From NCBI GenBank assembly GCA_029858565.1, contig JAOUEV010000013.1, forward strand, positions 1 through 61,543: a DNA stretch of 61,543 bases, read 5' to 3'. Below, piece after piece: positions 53,723-61,543 of this stretch; position 1 is the first letter of the stretch, and each line of letters starts with the position of its first letter. This DNA comes from Nitrospirota bacterium (lineage in GTDB: Bacteria > Nitrospirota > UBA9217). The notes beneath the pieces are model-generated. The model was not told where the DNA came from. It worked only from the letters and a program-made list of their open reading frames with translations, and did no database searches. The position numbers and the translations under genes are program-made.

Positions 53723-54540
53723 CGCGCTGATCCCCCGGGTATCATTTCGGTCAGGGTCGCCACGATCGAACCGATCGTGATGGTGCTTTTCATCAGCACC
53801 GGGACCCTGCGGCTGTCATCGGTCAACCACATGAAAATCTCTCCCTTGTGCATGAAGACCCCCTCATACTTCGGATAGGTCCTCACTTTGATCGTATCGA
53901 ACTCGCCCACAGGGGTCTTGATGCGCTCCCTCCCCAGGACCTGAATCTCCACTGCCCAGTTCTTACCGCTGTCATGAACGTCGAAGACAATGGTCTTGCC
54001 CGGCTCCAGGTCCTGACGGGACCGGAGATAGTAGAGCGATGAAAGCGCATCCTGAGTCTGTGCCGGGATATCAAGGACCTCCTGCACACCGTCAGCTCTA
54101 TACGTCACTTTGTTCCGCTCCCGGTCAAAGTGCAGCTCGCGCTTCTTCTTTCGTTTCCCGTGGCTCTGATCAAGGAAATAACTCAAGCTCTGGCGGGTCC
54201 GGGGATCGAAGAGGCTCTGGACCGTATCACGCACCGGATAGACCGAATCCACCATGCCGATGGACCGGGCCGTGGAAACGATCCGGAGCAATTCCCTGCC
54301 GTCCGCTTTTTCCCGCCGAACCTCCATTACCGCGGTCCCTGCGCTGAACACCTTGGACCAGCTGATGGTATAGGTCAATTTTTCACCCGCCAATACAGGT
54401 TCGGGAACGCTCTGCGGGGATATTTCGGGTACTTGCTTCGATGCTCCCGAGCCTCCTGATACAAATGTCAGAAGCAGTGAGCAAGAGACCACAAGCAAGC
54501 CCATCTGTCGGGAAAACAAGAACAATTTCCGTGAGTTCAT
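53719..54540 (-). CDS. Exported DUF3108 protein
   Basis: The 273-residue product begins with a signal-peptide-like hydrophobic stretch (residues 13-30), then a beta-rich DUF3108 region: GEKLTYTISWSKVFSAG, DTVQSLFDPRTRQSLSY and a C-terminal GEIFMWLTDDSRRVPV. This family is periplasmic and its function is not known. It is the first gene of the operon that makes heptose, rhamnose, UDP-xylose and Kdo, so an envelope role is likely. It is divergent from the glycosyltransferase gene. Confidence 0.8.
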   Translation of the reverse strand: MNSRKLFLFSRQMGLLVVSCSLLLTFVSGGSGASKQVPEISPQSVPEPVLAGEKLTYTISWSKVFSAGTAVMEVRREKADGRELLRIVSTARSIGMVDSVYPVRDTVQSLFDPRTRQSLSYFLDQSHGKRKKKRELHFDRERNKVTYRADGVQEVLDIPAQTQDALSSLYYLRSRQDLEPGKTIVFDVHDSGKNWAVEIQVLGRERIKTPVGEFDTIKVRTYPKYEGVFMHKGEIFMWLTDDSRRVPVLMKSTITIGSIVATLTEMIPGGSAR

Positions 54541-54686
54541 CGGGCTTCATAATAGGGGAAAGCTTGCTTTTTGTAAAGAACATTTTCTTTCCGCCGGAGG
54601 CGATATCGCCGAATTTGCCTTTCATGTTGCGCTTACCGGTGAATTGGAATATGATTCACCTTGGTGTGAAAATAACGACTTCTGAC

Positions 54687-55691
54687 ATGAAAATCATCCC
54701 CTACCGGAACATCCTGGTCATCAAACCCGGGGCGATCGGAGACCTGCTCCAGATGACTCCGGTTTTCCGCCTTCTGAAGCAGGCCTATCCAGACAGTCGC
54801 ATCACGCTCATGGTCGGCTCCGCCGGCTCAGCAGATATTTTTTTGAACAATCCCAACATCACAGAAGTGATCATCTACGATAGAAAAGGACTTCACCGAT
54901 CCCTCACGGGAATGCTCAGCCTCTGGAAAGACCTCCGATCGCGCAAGTTTGACCTCATACTGAACTTTCAGAGGAGCAATATCCGGACCTGGCTCCTTGC
55001 TGCGGCAGCATTGCCCTGCCGCATTCTTGTATACCACAAGGCTGAAAAGCGAACCATCCATGCTGTGGAAAACTATCTTGAGACCATTGCGCCGCTCGGT
55101 ATAACTACGGACGATATTCACCTGGACTTTATCGTCCGACCGGAAGCGCTCAAGATCGCCAAAAGTCTGCTACACGACACAACAGCTGGCACCGGACCGA
55201 TAGTCATTCTCAATCCCGGCGCATCCCATCCCGTCAACCGATGGCCCGCCCGCAAGTTCGCGGAACTGACCGATCTTGCAGTGTCGCGTCTGCAGGCCCG
55301 CATCGTTATCATTGGGGGACCTGGAGATGAGGAGCTTGCCGGGAAGATCGTAACCCTCTGCAAGTCTCATCCGCTCTCGCTCGCGGGGAAAACACCTCTT
55401 CCGGTGCTTGCCGCAGTACTCAAGCAGAGCGATATTCTGGTGAGTGGCGACACCGGCCCAATGCATCTCGCAACAGCCGTCGGCGCGCCGGTGATCGCGC
55501 TCTTTGGCGCCGCTGATCCCCTGCGCACCGGGCCTGTCGGTCTTCGTACGATGGTGCTGCAGGCCGGCACACCGTCCTGCATTCCCTGCCGCAGCCGGTC
55601 CTGCGGCAATTCTCGGCACCTTGCGTGCATGGAAAACATATCTGCTGAAGAGGTATGCGACAGTATCACGAGGATGCTCGGAAAGCCGTGA
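54687..55691 (+). CDS. Family 9 glycosyltransferase (heptosyltransferase-like)
   Basis: GT9 enzymes transfer heptose or related sugars to the LPS core. The start at 54687 gives a product of about 334 residues whose N-terminus NILVIKPGAIGDLLQMTP is typical; the longer frame to 54441 overlaps the divergent gene. No clear ribosome binding site precedes the ATG, and an in-frame GTG at 54666 is possible. The C-terminal half has ILNPGASHPVNRWP and VSGDTGPMHLATAVGAPVIALFG, the ADP-sugar binding signature. It has a late Cys-rich segment (CIPCRSRSC), possibly a metal site. WaaC, WaaF and WaaQ cannot be told apart. Confidence 0.88.
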   Translation: MKIIPYRNILVIKPGAIGDLLQMTPVFRLLKQAYPDSRITLMVGSAGSADIFLNNPNITEVIIYDRKGLHRSLTGMLSLWKDLRSRKFDLILNFQRSNIRTWLLAAAALPCRILVYHKAEKRTIHAVENYLETIAPLGITTDDIHLDFIVRPEALKIAKSLLHDTTAGTGPIVILNPGASHPVNRWPARKFAELTDLAVSRLQARIVIIGGPGDEELAGKIVTLCKSHPLSLAGKTPLPVLAAVLKQSDILVSGDTGPMHLATAVGAPVIALFGAADPLRTGPVGLRTMVLQAGTPSCIPCRSRSCGNSRHLACMENISAEEVCDSITRMLGKP

Positions 55692-55813
55692 TATACTCGG
55701 AATGGGGAATATGACGCACGTCATGGCCGGCCGTTGGGGACCGGGTTAGACTGGGCGTGTACTATAACTCCCTGTCGGAGAACATAAACATCCCCGAAGA
55801 AAGGCGGTTCACT

Positions 55814-55996
55814 ATGGCAGATCCAACGGTAAATATGGACCTTTGTATCGGTTGCGGGCTGTGTGTCGAACTTTGTCCCAAAGTGTTCGAACTGAAGGAT
55901 GACAAAGCCTGGGTCAAGGACCCGGCTGGCTGTGCATCATGCGATTGTCAGCAGGCCGTGGACAGCTGTCCGGTGCAAGCCATCACCCTGGAGTGA
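55814..55996 (+). CDS. Ferredoxin
   Basis: The start at 55814 gives a 60-residue cytoplasmic ferredoxin; the upstream ATG at 55757 adds an unlikely 19-residue extension. The motif CIGCGLCVELCPKVF supplies three Cys and the cluster-ending Cys-Pro, and a late CDC with DSCPVQAI supplies the rest. It resembles single-cluster ferredoxins of the Fer4 family, probably one 4Fe-4S cluster and perhaps a disulfide. A terminator follows 20 bases after the stop. The partner is not known. Confidence 0.9.
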   Translation: MADPTVNMDLCIGCGLCVELCPKVFELKDDKAWVKDPAGCASCDCQQAVDSCPVQAITLE

Positions 55997-56016
55997 TCTC
56001 GGTCCGCTTTCACCCT

Positions 56017-56059
56017 GCAGGGGAAGGACTTTCGCAGCCATGGTCCTTCCCTGCTTTTT
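56017..56059 (+). terminator. Intrinsic terminator after ferredoxin
   Basis: The stem GCAGGG(G)AAGGAC/GTCCTTCCCTGC (56017-56029 with 56043-56054, one bulged G) is followed by TTTTT. Confidence 0.88.
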
Positions 56060-56096
56060 CCTGATTCAGCAATCGATCAGATGCGAGGTGGATGAA

Positions 56097-56414
56097 ATGA
56101 AAGGACGCGTCCTACGGTTTTCATCATTTTCTGCCATCATACTTGCAGCCTCTGTTGCCGCCTGTGCTGACAACTCAGCAGGCGCGAAGATTTTCCAGCG
56201 GGAAAAATGCATGGACTGCCACACCATGAAAGGCAGGGGCGGCGCCGTAGGGCCAAATCTCACGACCGTGGGAGCGAGGCGTAACAGCGCCTATATCCGG
56301 GAACAGATCAGGAATCCCTCATCTCAGAATCCGAACACGGCCATGCCGTCGTTCAAGGACCTGTCCGAGCAGGATATGGACAAACTTGTCGAGTATCTCT
56401 CGAATCGCAAGTGA
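56097..56414 (+). CDS. Cytochrome c lipoprotein
   Basis: The start at 56097 has GAGGTGG upstream. The product of 105 residues has a signal peptide with lipobox-like VAAC (Cys about 23), one haem motif CMDCH (about 38-42) and a distal Met ligand in AMPSF, so it is a class I c-type cytochrome of about 9 kDa, probably anchored to a membrane. It has a typical NPNTAMPSFKDLSEQDMDKLVEYL end. Its 3' end overlaps the read-through frame of the integrase on the other strand. Confidence 0.9.
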   Translation: MKGRVLRFSSFSAIILAASVAACADNSAGAKIFQREKCMDCHTMKGRGGAVGPNLTTVGARRNSAYIREQIRNPSSQNPNTAMPSFKDLSEQDMDKLVEYLSNRK

Positions 56415-57790
56415 CCGCAAACAGCGGCAGTATGGCCATTTTCCGGCGATGATTTCCCTTGACAAGTTTGGATGTTTCGCCGATTATTCGTCCAGCCATC
56501 TGCACGCCGCTGTGGCGGAACTGGCAGACGCAAGGGACTTAAAATCCCTCGGGGGGCGACTCCCGTACCGGTTCGATCCCGGTCAGCGGCACCAATAATA
56601 TCAAGCGGTTGTGATAAATTCTCACCCGCGCCCGGTTCGCCCGAACCGTCCACTTTGCCAGCACTTTGCACATTGGCACGCACAATCGGGGTTTTGGCCG
56701 CGATCCGCGCCTGTTCCTGCCGGTGAAGTTCCATCACCTTTTCCGAAGCGCTCTTCAGGTCTGCTTCGTTCACGATGTTGTAACGGTCGAACACTGATCG
56801 CGTCTTGTGCCCCGAGATTTTCATAGCCACTCTCTCGGGCACCCCTGCGCGAATCATGTTCCTGACCGCCGTCCTTCTCAAATCGTGAAACAGCTTACCG
56901 GTTAATCCGGCCTTCTCGCACGCTGTATCCCAGGAATCGTAGAAATGCCCCATTCTGAGCCCGCGAAGCGTGAATACATGCGGATGCTTCGGGATTTCCT
57001 CTCCGGCCCTGTTTTCTGCCTTCTCCGCGCTCCCCCATAGCCTGTAAATGGCCTGATAGAGTTCGCTGGCAAGGTAAATCACCCGCGCTTCGTCGTTCTT
57101 CGTGGTTCCTGCATCGAGCGTGATCTTGCCTTCCTTGAGATTGACCTTTTCCCAAGTAAGGGAAAGTATCTCTTGCTTCCGCATCCCGGTGTAGTACCCC
57201 ATCATGAAAACCGGCTTCACGTAGTCCGGCAGTTCTTCCAGGAGCCGCCGGTATTCTTCATGCTCGAAATAGCCGGTCCTGACGTTGTTCTCTTTAAGGT
57301 GCGGTATGTATGGCCGGTTAATGACTTTCGGCGGGGTCTGTCGCGTTCCCAGGGAGTACATGCGTTTCAAGGCCGACAATTCCCGGTTGATCGTTGAATT
57401 TTCCGCTTTGGCTTCCTGCCGCTTTCGGATATAGACGTTGATCTTGTGCGTGGTGATCTCTGCTGCAGGTTGGCCCGCGAAGGACTTCTTGAGATGGTTT
57501 ATGCTGCGCTGCGCCCGTGCGATCGATTTTTTCCCGTTCATCCGGTAATCTTCGATAACATCGGTTGCCAGTTCGTCAAACGTAACCTTGCCGATCCTCA
57601 GGCCGGGAAAGCGATGATCCACAACAGCGCCTTCCCGCGATTTCAGCATCTTCTGAGCTTCGCGGTAATCCGTGGTTTTCGTTGTTTCGCGGATAAGCTG
57701 GTTGTTCCAGTAATACCGCAGCGACCAATAAGGCGACTCTTTAACCGATCCATCGGCGGCCCTGTACTTCGACTTGAATAGCGTCCCCAA
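56324..57790 (-). CDS. Tyrosine integrase of a tRNA-Leu-inserted prophage element
   Basis: The catalytic domain has Arg in YYTGMRKQEIL, HDLRRTAVR (His-x-x-Arg), GHKT and the nucleophile Tyr in FDRYNIV. An Arm-type N-terminus (FKSKYRAADGSV...YWSLRYYWNNQL) and a core-binding domain (about residues 60-150) come first. The start near 57790 (TTG, in the XRE overlap) is uncertain; the frame is open back to 57952. The C-terminal 100 residues read through the tRNA-Leu gene and end inside the convergent cytochrome gene. That tail is therefore host DNA joined at integration, not original protein. The integrase should act at the tRNA 3' end. Confidence 0.85.
   Translation of the reverse strand: MGTLFKSKYRAADGSVKESPYWSLRYYWNNQLIRETTKTTDYREAQKMLKSREGAVVDHRFPGLRIGKVTFDELATDVIEDYRMNGKKSIARAQRSINHLKKSFAGQPAAEITTHKINVYIRKRQEAKAENSTINRELSALKRMYSLGTRQTPPKVINRPYIPHLKENNVRTGYFEHEEYRRLLEELPDYVKPVFMMGYYTGMRKQEILSLTWEKVNLKEGKITLDAGTTKNDEARVIYLASELYQAIYRLWGSAEKAENRAGEEIPKHPHVFTLRGLRMGHFYDSWDTACEKAGLTGKLFHDLRRTAVRNMIRAGVPERVAMKISGHKTRSVFDRYNIVNEADLKSASEKVMELHRQEQARIAAKTPIVRANVQSAGKVDGSGEPGAGENLSQPLDIIGAADRDRTGTGVAPRGILSPLRLPVPPQRRADGWTNNRRNIQTCQGKSSPENGHTAAVCGHLRFERYSTSLSISCSDRSLNDGMAVFGF
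56506..56594 (+). tRNA. tRNA-Leu (UAA)
   Basis: The 89-nt class II tRNA has acceptor arms GCCGCTG/CAGCGGC, discriminator A and an encoded CCA (56592-56594). The anticodon loop CTTAAAA gives anticodon UAA. The T-arm GGTTCGATCC and a long variable arm are present. The 3' end is the likely attachment site of the adjacent integrase-bearing element. Confidence 0.96.
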
Positions 57791-57797
57791 TTCCGCC

Positions 57798-58010
57798 TCA
57801 CCCCCTTGCCCGTGACGGTCTGCCCGCGTGAGGTTTCTGACCAATCCGCTTTTTCGTACACTCAAGGGCCAGGTGCAGAAAAGGCGGAATAGCTCTATAA
57901 CCGCGCTCCCATCGGCTGATAGTAAGCGTGGTGACGCACAAGACTTTGGCAAGTTGACTTTGGCTATAGTTATTCTTCTTCCGCCATTTCTTGAGGTCCG
58001 CGGGCGTCAT
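57798..58010 (-). CDS. XRE-family HTH protein of the prophage
   Basis: The 70-residue product is almost only a helix-turn-helix: LKKWRKKNNYSQSQLAKVLCVTTLTISRWERGYRAIPPFLHLALEC. It overlaps the 5' part of the integrase frame. A repressor or antirepressor role is likely but not shown. Confidence 0.7.
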   Translation of the reverse strand: MTPADLKKWRKKNNYSQSQLAKVLCVTTLTISRWERGYRAIPPFLHLALECTKKRIGQKPHAGRPSRARG

Positions 58011-58054
58011 GGTTATATTATAGTCCGTTGGCTAGCAGGCCGTCAAGTTCAATT

Positions 58055-58270
58055 TCACGATGCTGCCCGCGTCTTGCTGTCGGCAATCCAGGTATTCAAA
58101 TCCAAAATATCGAAGAGTATCCTTTTCCCGTCCTTGATGAATGGCAGCTTCCCCCTGTATCGCATTTCCCGCACAGCCCACAGGGACCGCCCGAGATATT
58201 GCGCCGCTTCCTTTTCGGAAAAGAGGCGCTTTGAAAGCTGCAAAGGGTCTGTGCATCCAACGTGATTCAT
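58055..58270 (-). CDS. Small HTH protein, excisionase-like
   Basis: The 71-residue product has the MerR/excisionase-type HTH core FSEKEAAQYLGRSLWAVREMRYRGKLPFIKDGKRILFD, followed by a short helix. Proteins of this kind next to an integrase often act as recombination directionality factors. It lies 5 bases after the 147-residue gene. Confidence 0.7.
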   Translation of the reverse strand: MNHVGCTDPLQLSKRLFSEKEAAQYLGRSLWAVREMRYRGKLPFIKDGKRILFDILDLNTWIADSKTRAAS

Positions 58271-58275
58271 TATCT

Positions 58276-58719
58276 CTACTCCGCATCCATTGACAGCGGC
58301 ATGATTGCAGCTTCATCAAGTTCCGCGATTGACGGTGGCTGCCAGGGTGCCCGTCTGCCTGCCTTGCCTGTGTTCCCTTCTTTGTACTGCTCCCGGATAT
58401 AGGCAAGATATCCTTTGATCCCCGCTTCCAGGTCAAAGCGGCCATGAGCAATAACGGGAATCACGCCATGTTTCGCAAGATAGAATATCTGCCCTTTCGT
58501 AAGCCCGAGATATTGCCCCAGGTCATCGGCATTGCAGGGAATCTCCGCCGGTGCCCGCCATGCTTCCAGGTGCTTCACGTAGCACAACAGAGATTCGACA
58601 AGGTTATAATCGCCCCTGCCGTCTTTTTTCAGCACGCCCTCTTTTGCAAGCTGCTGAATCCGGCGCGGGGTAAGATCAAGCATCTGCGAAATGGTATCAA
58701 CGTTCACCGTGTCTTGCAT
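58276..58719 (-). CDS. Nu1-like protein, possible terminase small subunit
   Basis: The 147-residue product has two similar HTH-like parts: ISQMLDLTPRRIQQLAKEGVLKKDGRGDYNL (about 10-40) and LGQYLGLTKGQIFYLAKHGVIPVIAHGRFDL (about 68-98). The first resembles the Nu1/Gp1 small terminase HTH, which binds phage packaging sites. With no large terminase beside it, a plain DNA-binding role cannot be excluded. Confidence 0.55.
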   Translation of the reverse strand: MQDTVNVDTISQMLDLTPRRIQQLAKEGVLKKDGRGDYNLVESLLCYVKHLEAWRAPAEIPCNADDLGQYLGLTKGQIFYLAKHGVIPVIAHGRFDLEAGIKGYLAYIREQYKEGNTGKAGRRAPWQPPSIAELDEAAIMPLSMDAE

Positions 58720-58953
58720 TCTGAATATCCCTTTCTTTCGACGAAACGAATTGCCCGCTTTTCCCTGTTCAGCTATACAGATATCGCGGGTTTAATGATC
58801 CGCATGGGGTAGAGGTCTGGAAGGACCCATGAATTTTAAAGCGTGTCCATCGTGTAAGATTTTATTTTCCCCGCGCTTGATTCGTTCGTTGACATTGATT
58901 GAAGACCACACCCTTTAGGAAATCGGCACTTCCCTCATCACCTCACACAGCGA
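58720..58953. other. Intergenic space in the prophage remnant
   Basis: No gene is supported between the Nu1-like gene and the tail fragment. It probably carries the promoter for the small HTH genes and the integrase; no clear consensus was found. Confidence 0.35.
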
Positions 58954-60423
58954 TTAAACATATCCTTGCTGCCATCGCTTCACGACATTCACAATAGCCT
59001 TTGGATTGTCGTTCGCCAATTGCTCGAAGCTCCGTGCATCGACGGCGTTTATCGTGATATTGTTCACCGCTTGCCCCTCTCCCGGCCTCCAGCCCGTGCC
59101 GTACTTGGACTGCTCATAGTTGAAATAGCGATACTCGTTGTTGTCCCTTCCAACACCTGTGTAGTCCCGGACAGACCCGGACCCGCCGCTTGCATCTGCG
59201 CCGCCGCTCCCACCGCCGTTGAAGTTCTGTGCGCGGATCGCCGCAACCTTGGACATGCCGGCCGCCGTCGCAATTACAGACATAGTGGCACCCAGGGCCG
59301 GACCGCCAATCTTCGCGCCGAAAGCATAAGAGTCCTGAGCCGCCTTGAACGTGCTGATAAGCGTTTCGCTTATTGCCGCAGCTTTATAGAGCGTGAAATA
59401 CTTCCGCGCATGGCTGCCGCCGAGCTGATAGAGCGTCTGGAAGGTCTGGCCAAGGCCGGTAGCCATATCCTGCGCGGCCTGAACTCGCAGCTTGTTTGTC
59501 TCTTGATCGTGGTTCAAGACCATTGTCTGCCGCTCCATCTCCCGGACCGCCAGGGTATCATAATAGTCCTGTTCGCTCGTAGCATTTGCCAGCTTATGTG
59601 CTGTCGCCGCATCGAAGTATTCAAGCTCTCCCTGGAAGATTTCCTGCATCGAATCGGAGCGCGCCTTGGAAAGAGAAACCAGTGCGCCCGAATATTGCTC
59701 CTGAAACCGGATATCATCCGAAAGCCGGACCTCGACAGCGCTTCGCTCTCCCGCTTTCCCGTCGGAAGTAAATTCCGTAAAGGTTTTTTCCCGGACTGCT
59801 GTTCCAAGCTGCTCCTGCATCAACCGGAGCTTCTTTTCTTCATACTGCAACTGCAGCTGAAGATTCTTATTTCGGCTCTTCCCGACCTCGATTGCCGCGC
59901 CCTCGATCACAACGAAATCCATTGACTGCCGCTTGATATCAAGGATCTTCTGCTCCTGCGCCAGGATGCCCGAGCCGAGCTTTTCCCTGTTTCGCGCGTG
60001 CTCGACGAGGTACAAATCATACTCTGCGCGCATTACAGATTGCGTCTTCTTGATTGTTTCATCGGCCTTGGTCAACCATTCACCGGCCGCTGTTGCTCCC
60101 ATGATTGTTTCTTCCCGAAGTTTTTTCTTGGCTTCAATGGCCTTGCGCGTTTCTTCTTCAAGCCGCCTCTGCCGCTCCGTAATCATCCCGTAAACCCCAT
60201 AGAGCGCCATCCCCGCAATCGCTACCCCGCCAAACGCCGCAGCCCCCAGGCCAAGCCTTGCAACCATGACCTCTACAGAATCCCCGAGCTTCCGGCTCAT
60301 CTGAAACGGAACACCCCATGACTGCGCCATGTTTTCTGCGGCTTCACCCATACCCCAGAAGCCGATCTTTGTAGCCCGCGCGGTATTGTCAACGGACGCG
60401 CCTAGGTTCTCGATGTTTTTATA
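58954..60423 (-). pseudogene. Phage tail tape-measure protein, 5' end lost to an IS630 insertion
   Basis: The frame is open from the IS boundary at 60423 to 58954 (490 residues, with an internal ATG at 60351). It has a hydrophobic segment (LGAAAFGGVAIAGMALYGVYG), long amphipathic helices rich in Glu/Lys, and a C-terminal Gly/Asn-rich part (FNGGGSGGADASGGSG), then NNITINAVDARSFEQLA. This composition, with a membrane-like stretch and a long helix, is typical of the C-terminal half of tape-measure proteins. The N-terminal part lies beyond the IS, outside the window. Confidence 0.7.
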
Positions 60424-60432
60424 CTCAGCGTC

Positions 60433-61020
60433 CTAAATGATTGCGCATAGACGACGAAGCGTATTATTTGGCTTGCGCCATGTTTCAAATTGCTTCGACA
60501 CAGCTTGGATAAGTTCTTCTATCTCCGCAAAGTAGCGGTTATGCGTACAGAGAGTTCGAGTCAGTTTCCATACGCGCTCTGCGGTGTTCAGCTCAGGGCT
60601 GTACGGCGGCAGAAAAACGAGTTTCAGCATATGTCGGTGCTTTCGCAACCAGGGCTTTAAAAGTTTGGCATGATGCCAGCGAGCATTATCCAGCACGACG
60701 ACAACTTTCCGGCCTTGCCGACGATGACGTATCAACTTTTGCAAGAACGAGAGAAATGTCTTGGCGTCAAACTTCTTCTCATGGTTTGTGACCAGGTATC
60801 CATCACTGCTGCGGACAGCTCCGAAGACCCCAATGCTCTTTCGGGTAGGTGCGTGCAGGACAATGGGATCGGTCTCTTCAGGTGGTATCCACATAGTACA
60901 TCGTGACCCATGCTGTTGGAAGTGGCATTCATCTTCAAACCAGAGATCAACATCTTTTCTATGCGCCAGACGCCGCAGTTTTTTTAAACTTTTGCTGTGC
61001 CACAGGATCGGCTTGCGCAA
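60433..61020 (-). CDS. IS630 transposase, C-terminal DDE part
   Basis: This frame has the DDE residues: Asp in FEDECHF, Asp in VLDNARWHH, and Glu in ELNTAERVW, so the catalytic core is complete. The stretch before FEDE (LRRLAHRKDVDLW) continues the preceding frame. It begins in another frame than the N-terminal part, joined by a slip at seven A (60979-60985). Its stop codon lies inside the left repeat. Confidence 0.88.
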   Translation of the reverse strand: MRKPILWHSKSLKKLRRLAHRKDVDLWFEDECHFQQHGSRCTMWIPPEETDPIVLHAPTRKSIGVFGAVRSSDGYLVTNHEKKFDAKTFLSFLQKLIRHRRQGRKVVVVLDNARWHHAKLLKPWLRKHRHMLKLVFLPPYSPELNTAERVWKLTRTLCTHNRYFAEIEELIQAVSKQFETWRKPNNTLRRLCAII

Positions 61021-61471
61021 TAACGGGGCGAGGTTTTCTCCGGCGGAATCCCAATTGATGAAACAACCGCTGGCATTGTCGAACTCCGATGCTTACCCCG
61101 AACTGTTGGGATAAATGATGGCTCAGAAGCTTTCCATCCCACAGGTTCTGAGAGTAGCCTAAGTCTCGCGGAGAGCGACGCAGATCACGCCCGACACGCT
61201 TTTGAATGCCAGAATCCAAGGCCGTTGGTCGTCCTGGCCGTTGGACCTCTTGCAGACCGGCAAAACCGCTCTGCTCAAAACGATGGACCCAGTACTGTAC
61301 AGTTCGCGGACTGTGACCGAAAAGCTTTGCCACCTCCGTGCTGCTGTAGCCGGAGCTTACCAAAAGGATTCCGTGAAGCTTATGATCGTATCGAGACTCA
61401 TCGGATCGCAGAATTTCTTGTTGTACCGAAATCCGCATGATGTCCGCATCTTTAATTTCAAGTTTGCGCAT
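60959..61471 (-). CDS. IS630 transposase, N-terminal DNA-binding part
   Basis: This frame has the HTH domains GYSSTEVAKLFGHSPRTVQYWVHRFEQ and the GRPTALD linker, typical of IS630/Tc1 N-termini. AGGGAGG lies before the ATG. It ends 14 codons after the poly-A slip site (KFKKTAASGA). Removing one A of the seven would join it to the DDE frame in one protein of about 340 residues, so transcript slippage or a recent one-base gain explains the split. Confidence 0.85.
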   Translation of the reverse strand: MRKLEIKDADIMRISVQQEILRSDESRYDHKLHGILLVSSGYSSTEVAKLFGHSPRTVQYWVHRFEQSGFAGLQEVQRPGRPTALDSGIQKRVGRDLRRSPRDLGYSQNLWDGKLLSHHLSQQFGVSIGVRQCQRLFHQLGFRRRKPRPVIAQADPVAQQKFKKTAASGA

Positions 61472-61543
61472 AACACACCTCCCTCTCCAGGGATTATAAC
61501 AGGTTAGTATCTTATGCGCAATTATTTATGACGCTATGTATAG

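Larger units (their letters stand above)
60424..61538 (-). mobile_element. IS630-family insertion sequence
   Basis: It is about 1.1 kb long. Imperfect 26-bp terminal inverted repeats (60424-60449 and 61513-61538, 22 matches) are flanked by TA dinucleotides (60422-60423 and 61539-61540), the family's target duplication. It carries a two-frame DDE transposase and interrupts a phage tail gene. Confidence 0.93.
56595..61543. mobile_element. Left part of a prophage remnant at tRNA-Leu
   Basis: From the 3' end of tRNA-Leu to the window edge come an integrase, an XRE repressor-like protein, two small HTH proteins and a tail tape-measure fragment, all on the minus strand. Terminase, portal, head and tail genes that would be expected between packaging-like and tape-measure genes are absent, so the element is deleted or mosaic. 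The right attachment site is outside the window. Confidence 0.75.

Noticed and set aside
56324-56620. C-terminal end of the integrase frame as a real protein domain.
   Set aside because: It is the translation of the complement of tRNA-Leu and flanking host DNA.
1-61543. CRISPR arrays.
   Set aside because: No series of regularly spaced direct repeats was seen, and no cas genes are present.

Overview
The window looks like chromosomal DNA of a Gram-negative anaerobe or microaerophile. It has Kdo and lipid A genes, exported multi-haem cytochromes c, a ferredoxin, Fe/Mn superoxide dismutase, and RtcB/archease and AmmeMemoRadiSam genes. This gene mix recalls Nitrospirota or Desulfobacterota, but no marker here fixes the phylum. 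Most genes lie on the minus strand.

Layout. (1) 1-7308: a cell-envelope cluster with a FecR-domain protein, two paralogous LPP20-like secreted proteins, a transglutaminase-like protein, a TPR/SLH lipoprotein, superoxide dismutase and a secreted thermonuclease. (2) 7326-31869: the host RNA ligase gene rtcB, cut in two by an insertion of about 23.1 kb. (3) 31954-35415: archease, AmrS radical-SAM enzyme, a thioredoxin-like protein and three tandem triheme cytochromes. (4) 35428-40679: an alpha/beta hydrolase, mtaB, miaB, a SAM hydrolase and plsY. (5) 40687-54540: a very compact minus-strand operon for envelope sugars and lipids (DUF3108, rfaE1, rfbA, rfbC, rfbD, rfbB, ugd, uxs, kdsB, pyrG, kdsA, kdsD, kdsC, an lpxL-like gene, pgsA), with a divergent family 9 glycosyltransferase. 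(6) 55814-56414: ferredoxin and a cytochrome c lipoprotein. (7) 56506-61543: tRNA-Leu(UAA), then an integrase-bearing prophage remnant whose tail gene is broken by an IS630-family element.

The central discovery is the island in rtcB. Removing 23,113 bp rejoins the two halves in frame, inside the conserved Gly-Ser-Gly-Asn-His motif. The ends carry inverted repeats and two different 6-nt cores, as in Tn554-type transposition. The left core, read in the rtcB frame, would encode another RtcB-like version of the same motif. At its right end the island has an operon of three tyrosine recombinases and a small coiled-coil protein. Between the recombinase genes lies a complete but different rtcB, which may replace the gene the island destroys.

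The rest of the island is a nine-gene, one-direction defence operon: SNF2 helicase, MORC-like GHKL ATPase fused to a nuclease, DUF2130 protein, SIR2, HerA, type III Mod and Res, a PD-(D/E)XK nuclease and a GIY-YIG nuclease. A small XRE regulator with a candidate operator sits between the defence and recombinase operons. SIR2-HerA and type III restriction are known systems. The whole assembly, and its coupling to an rtcB-targeting, rtcB-carrying element, is what appears new.
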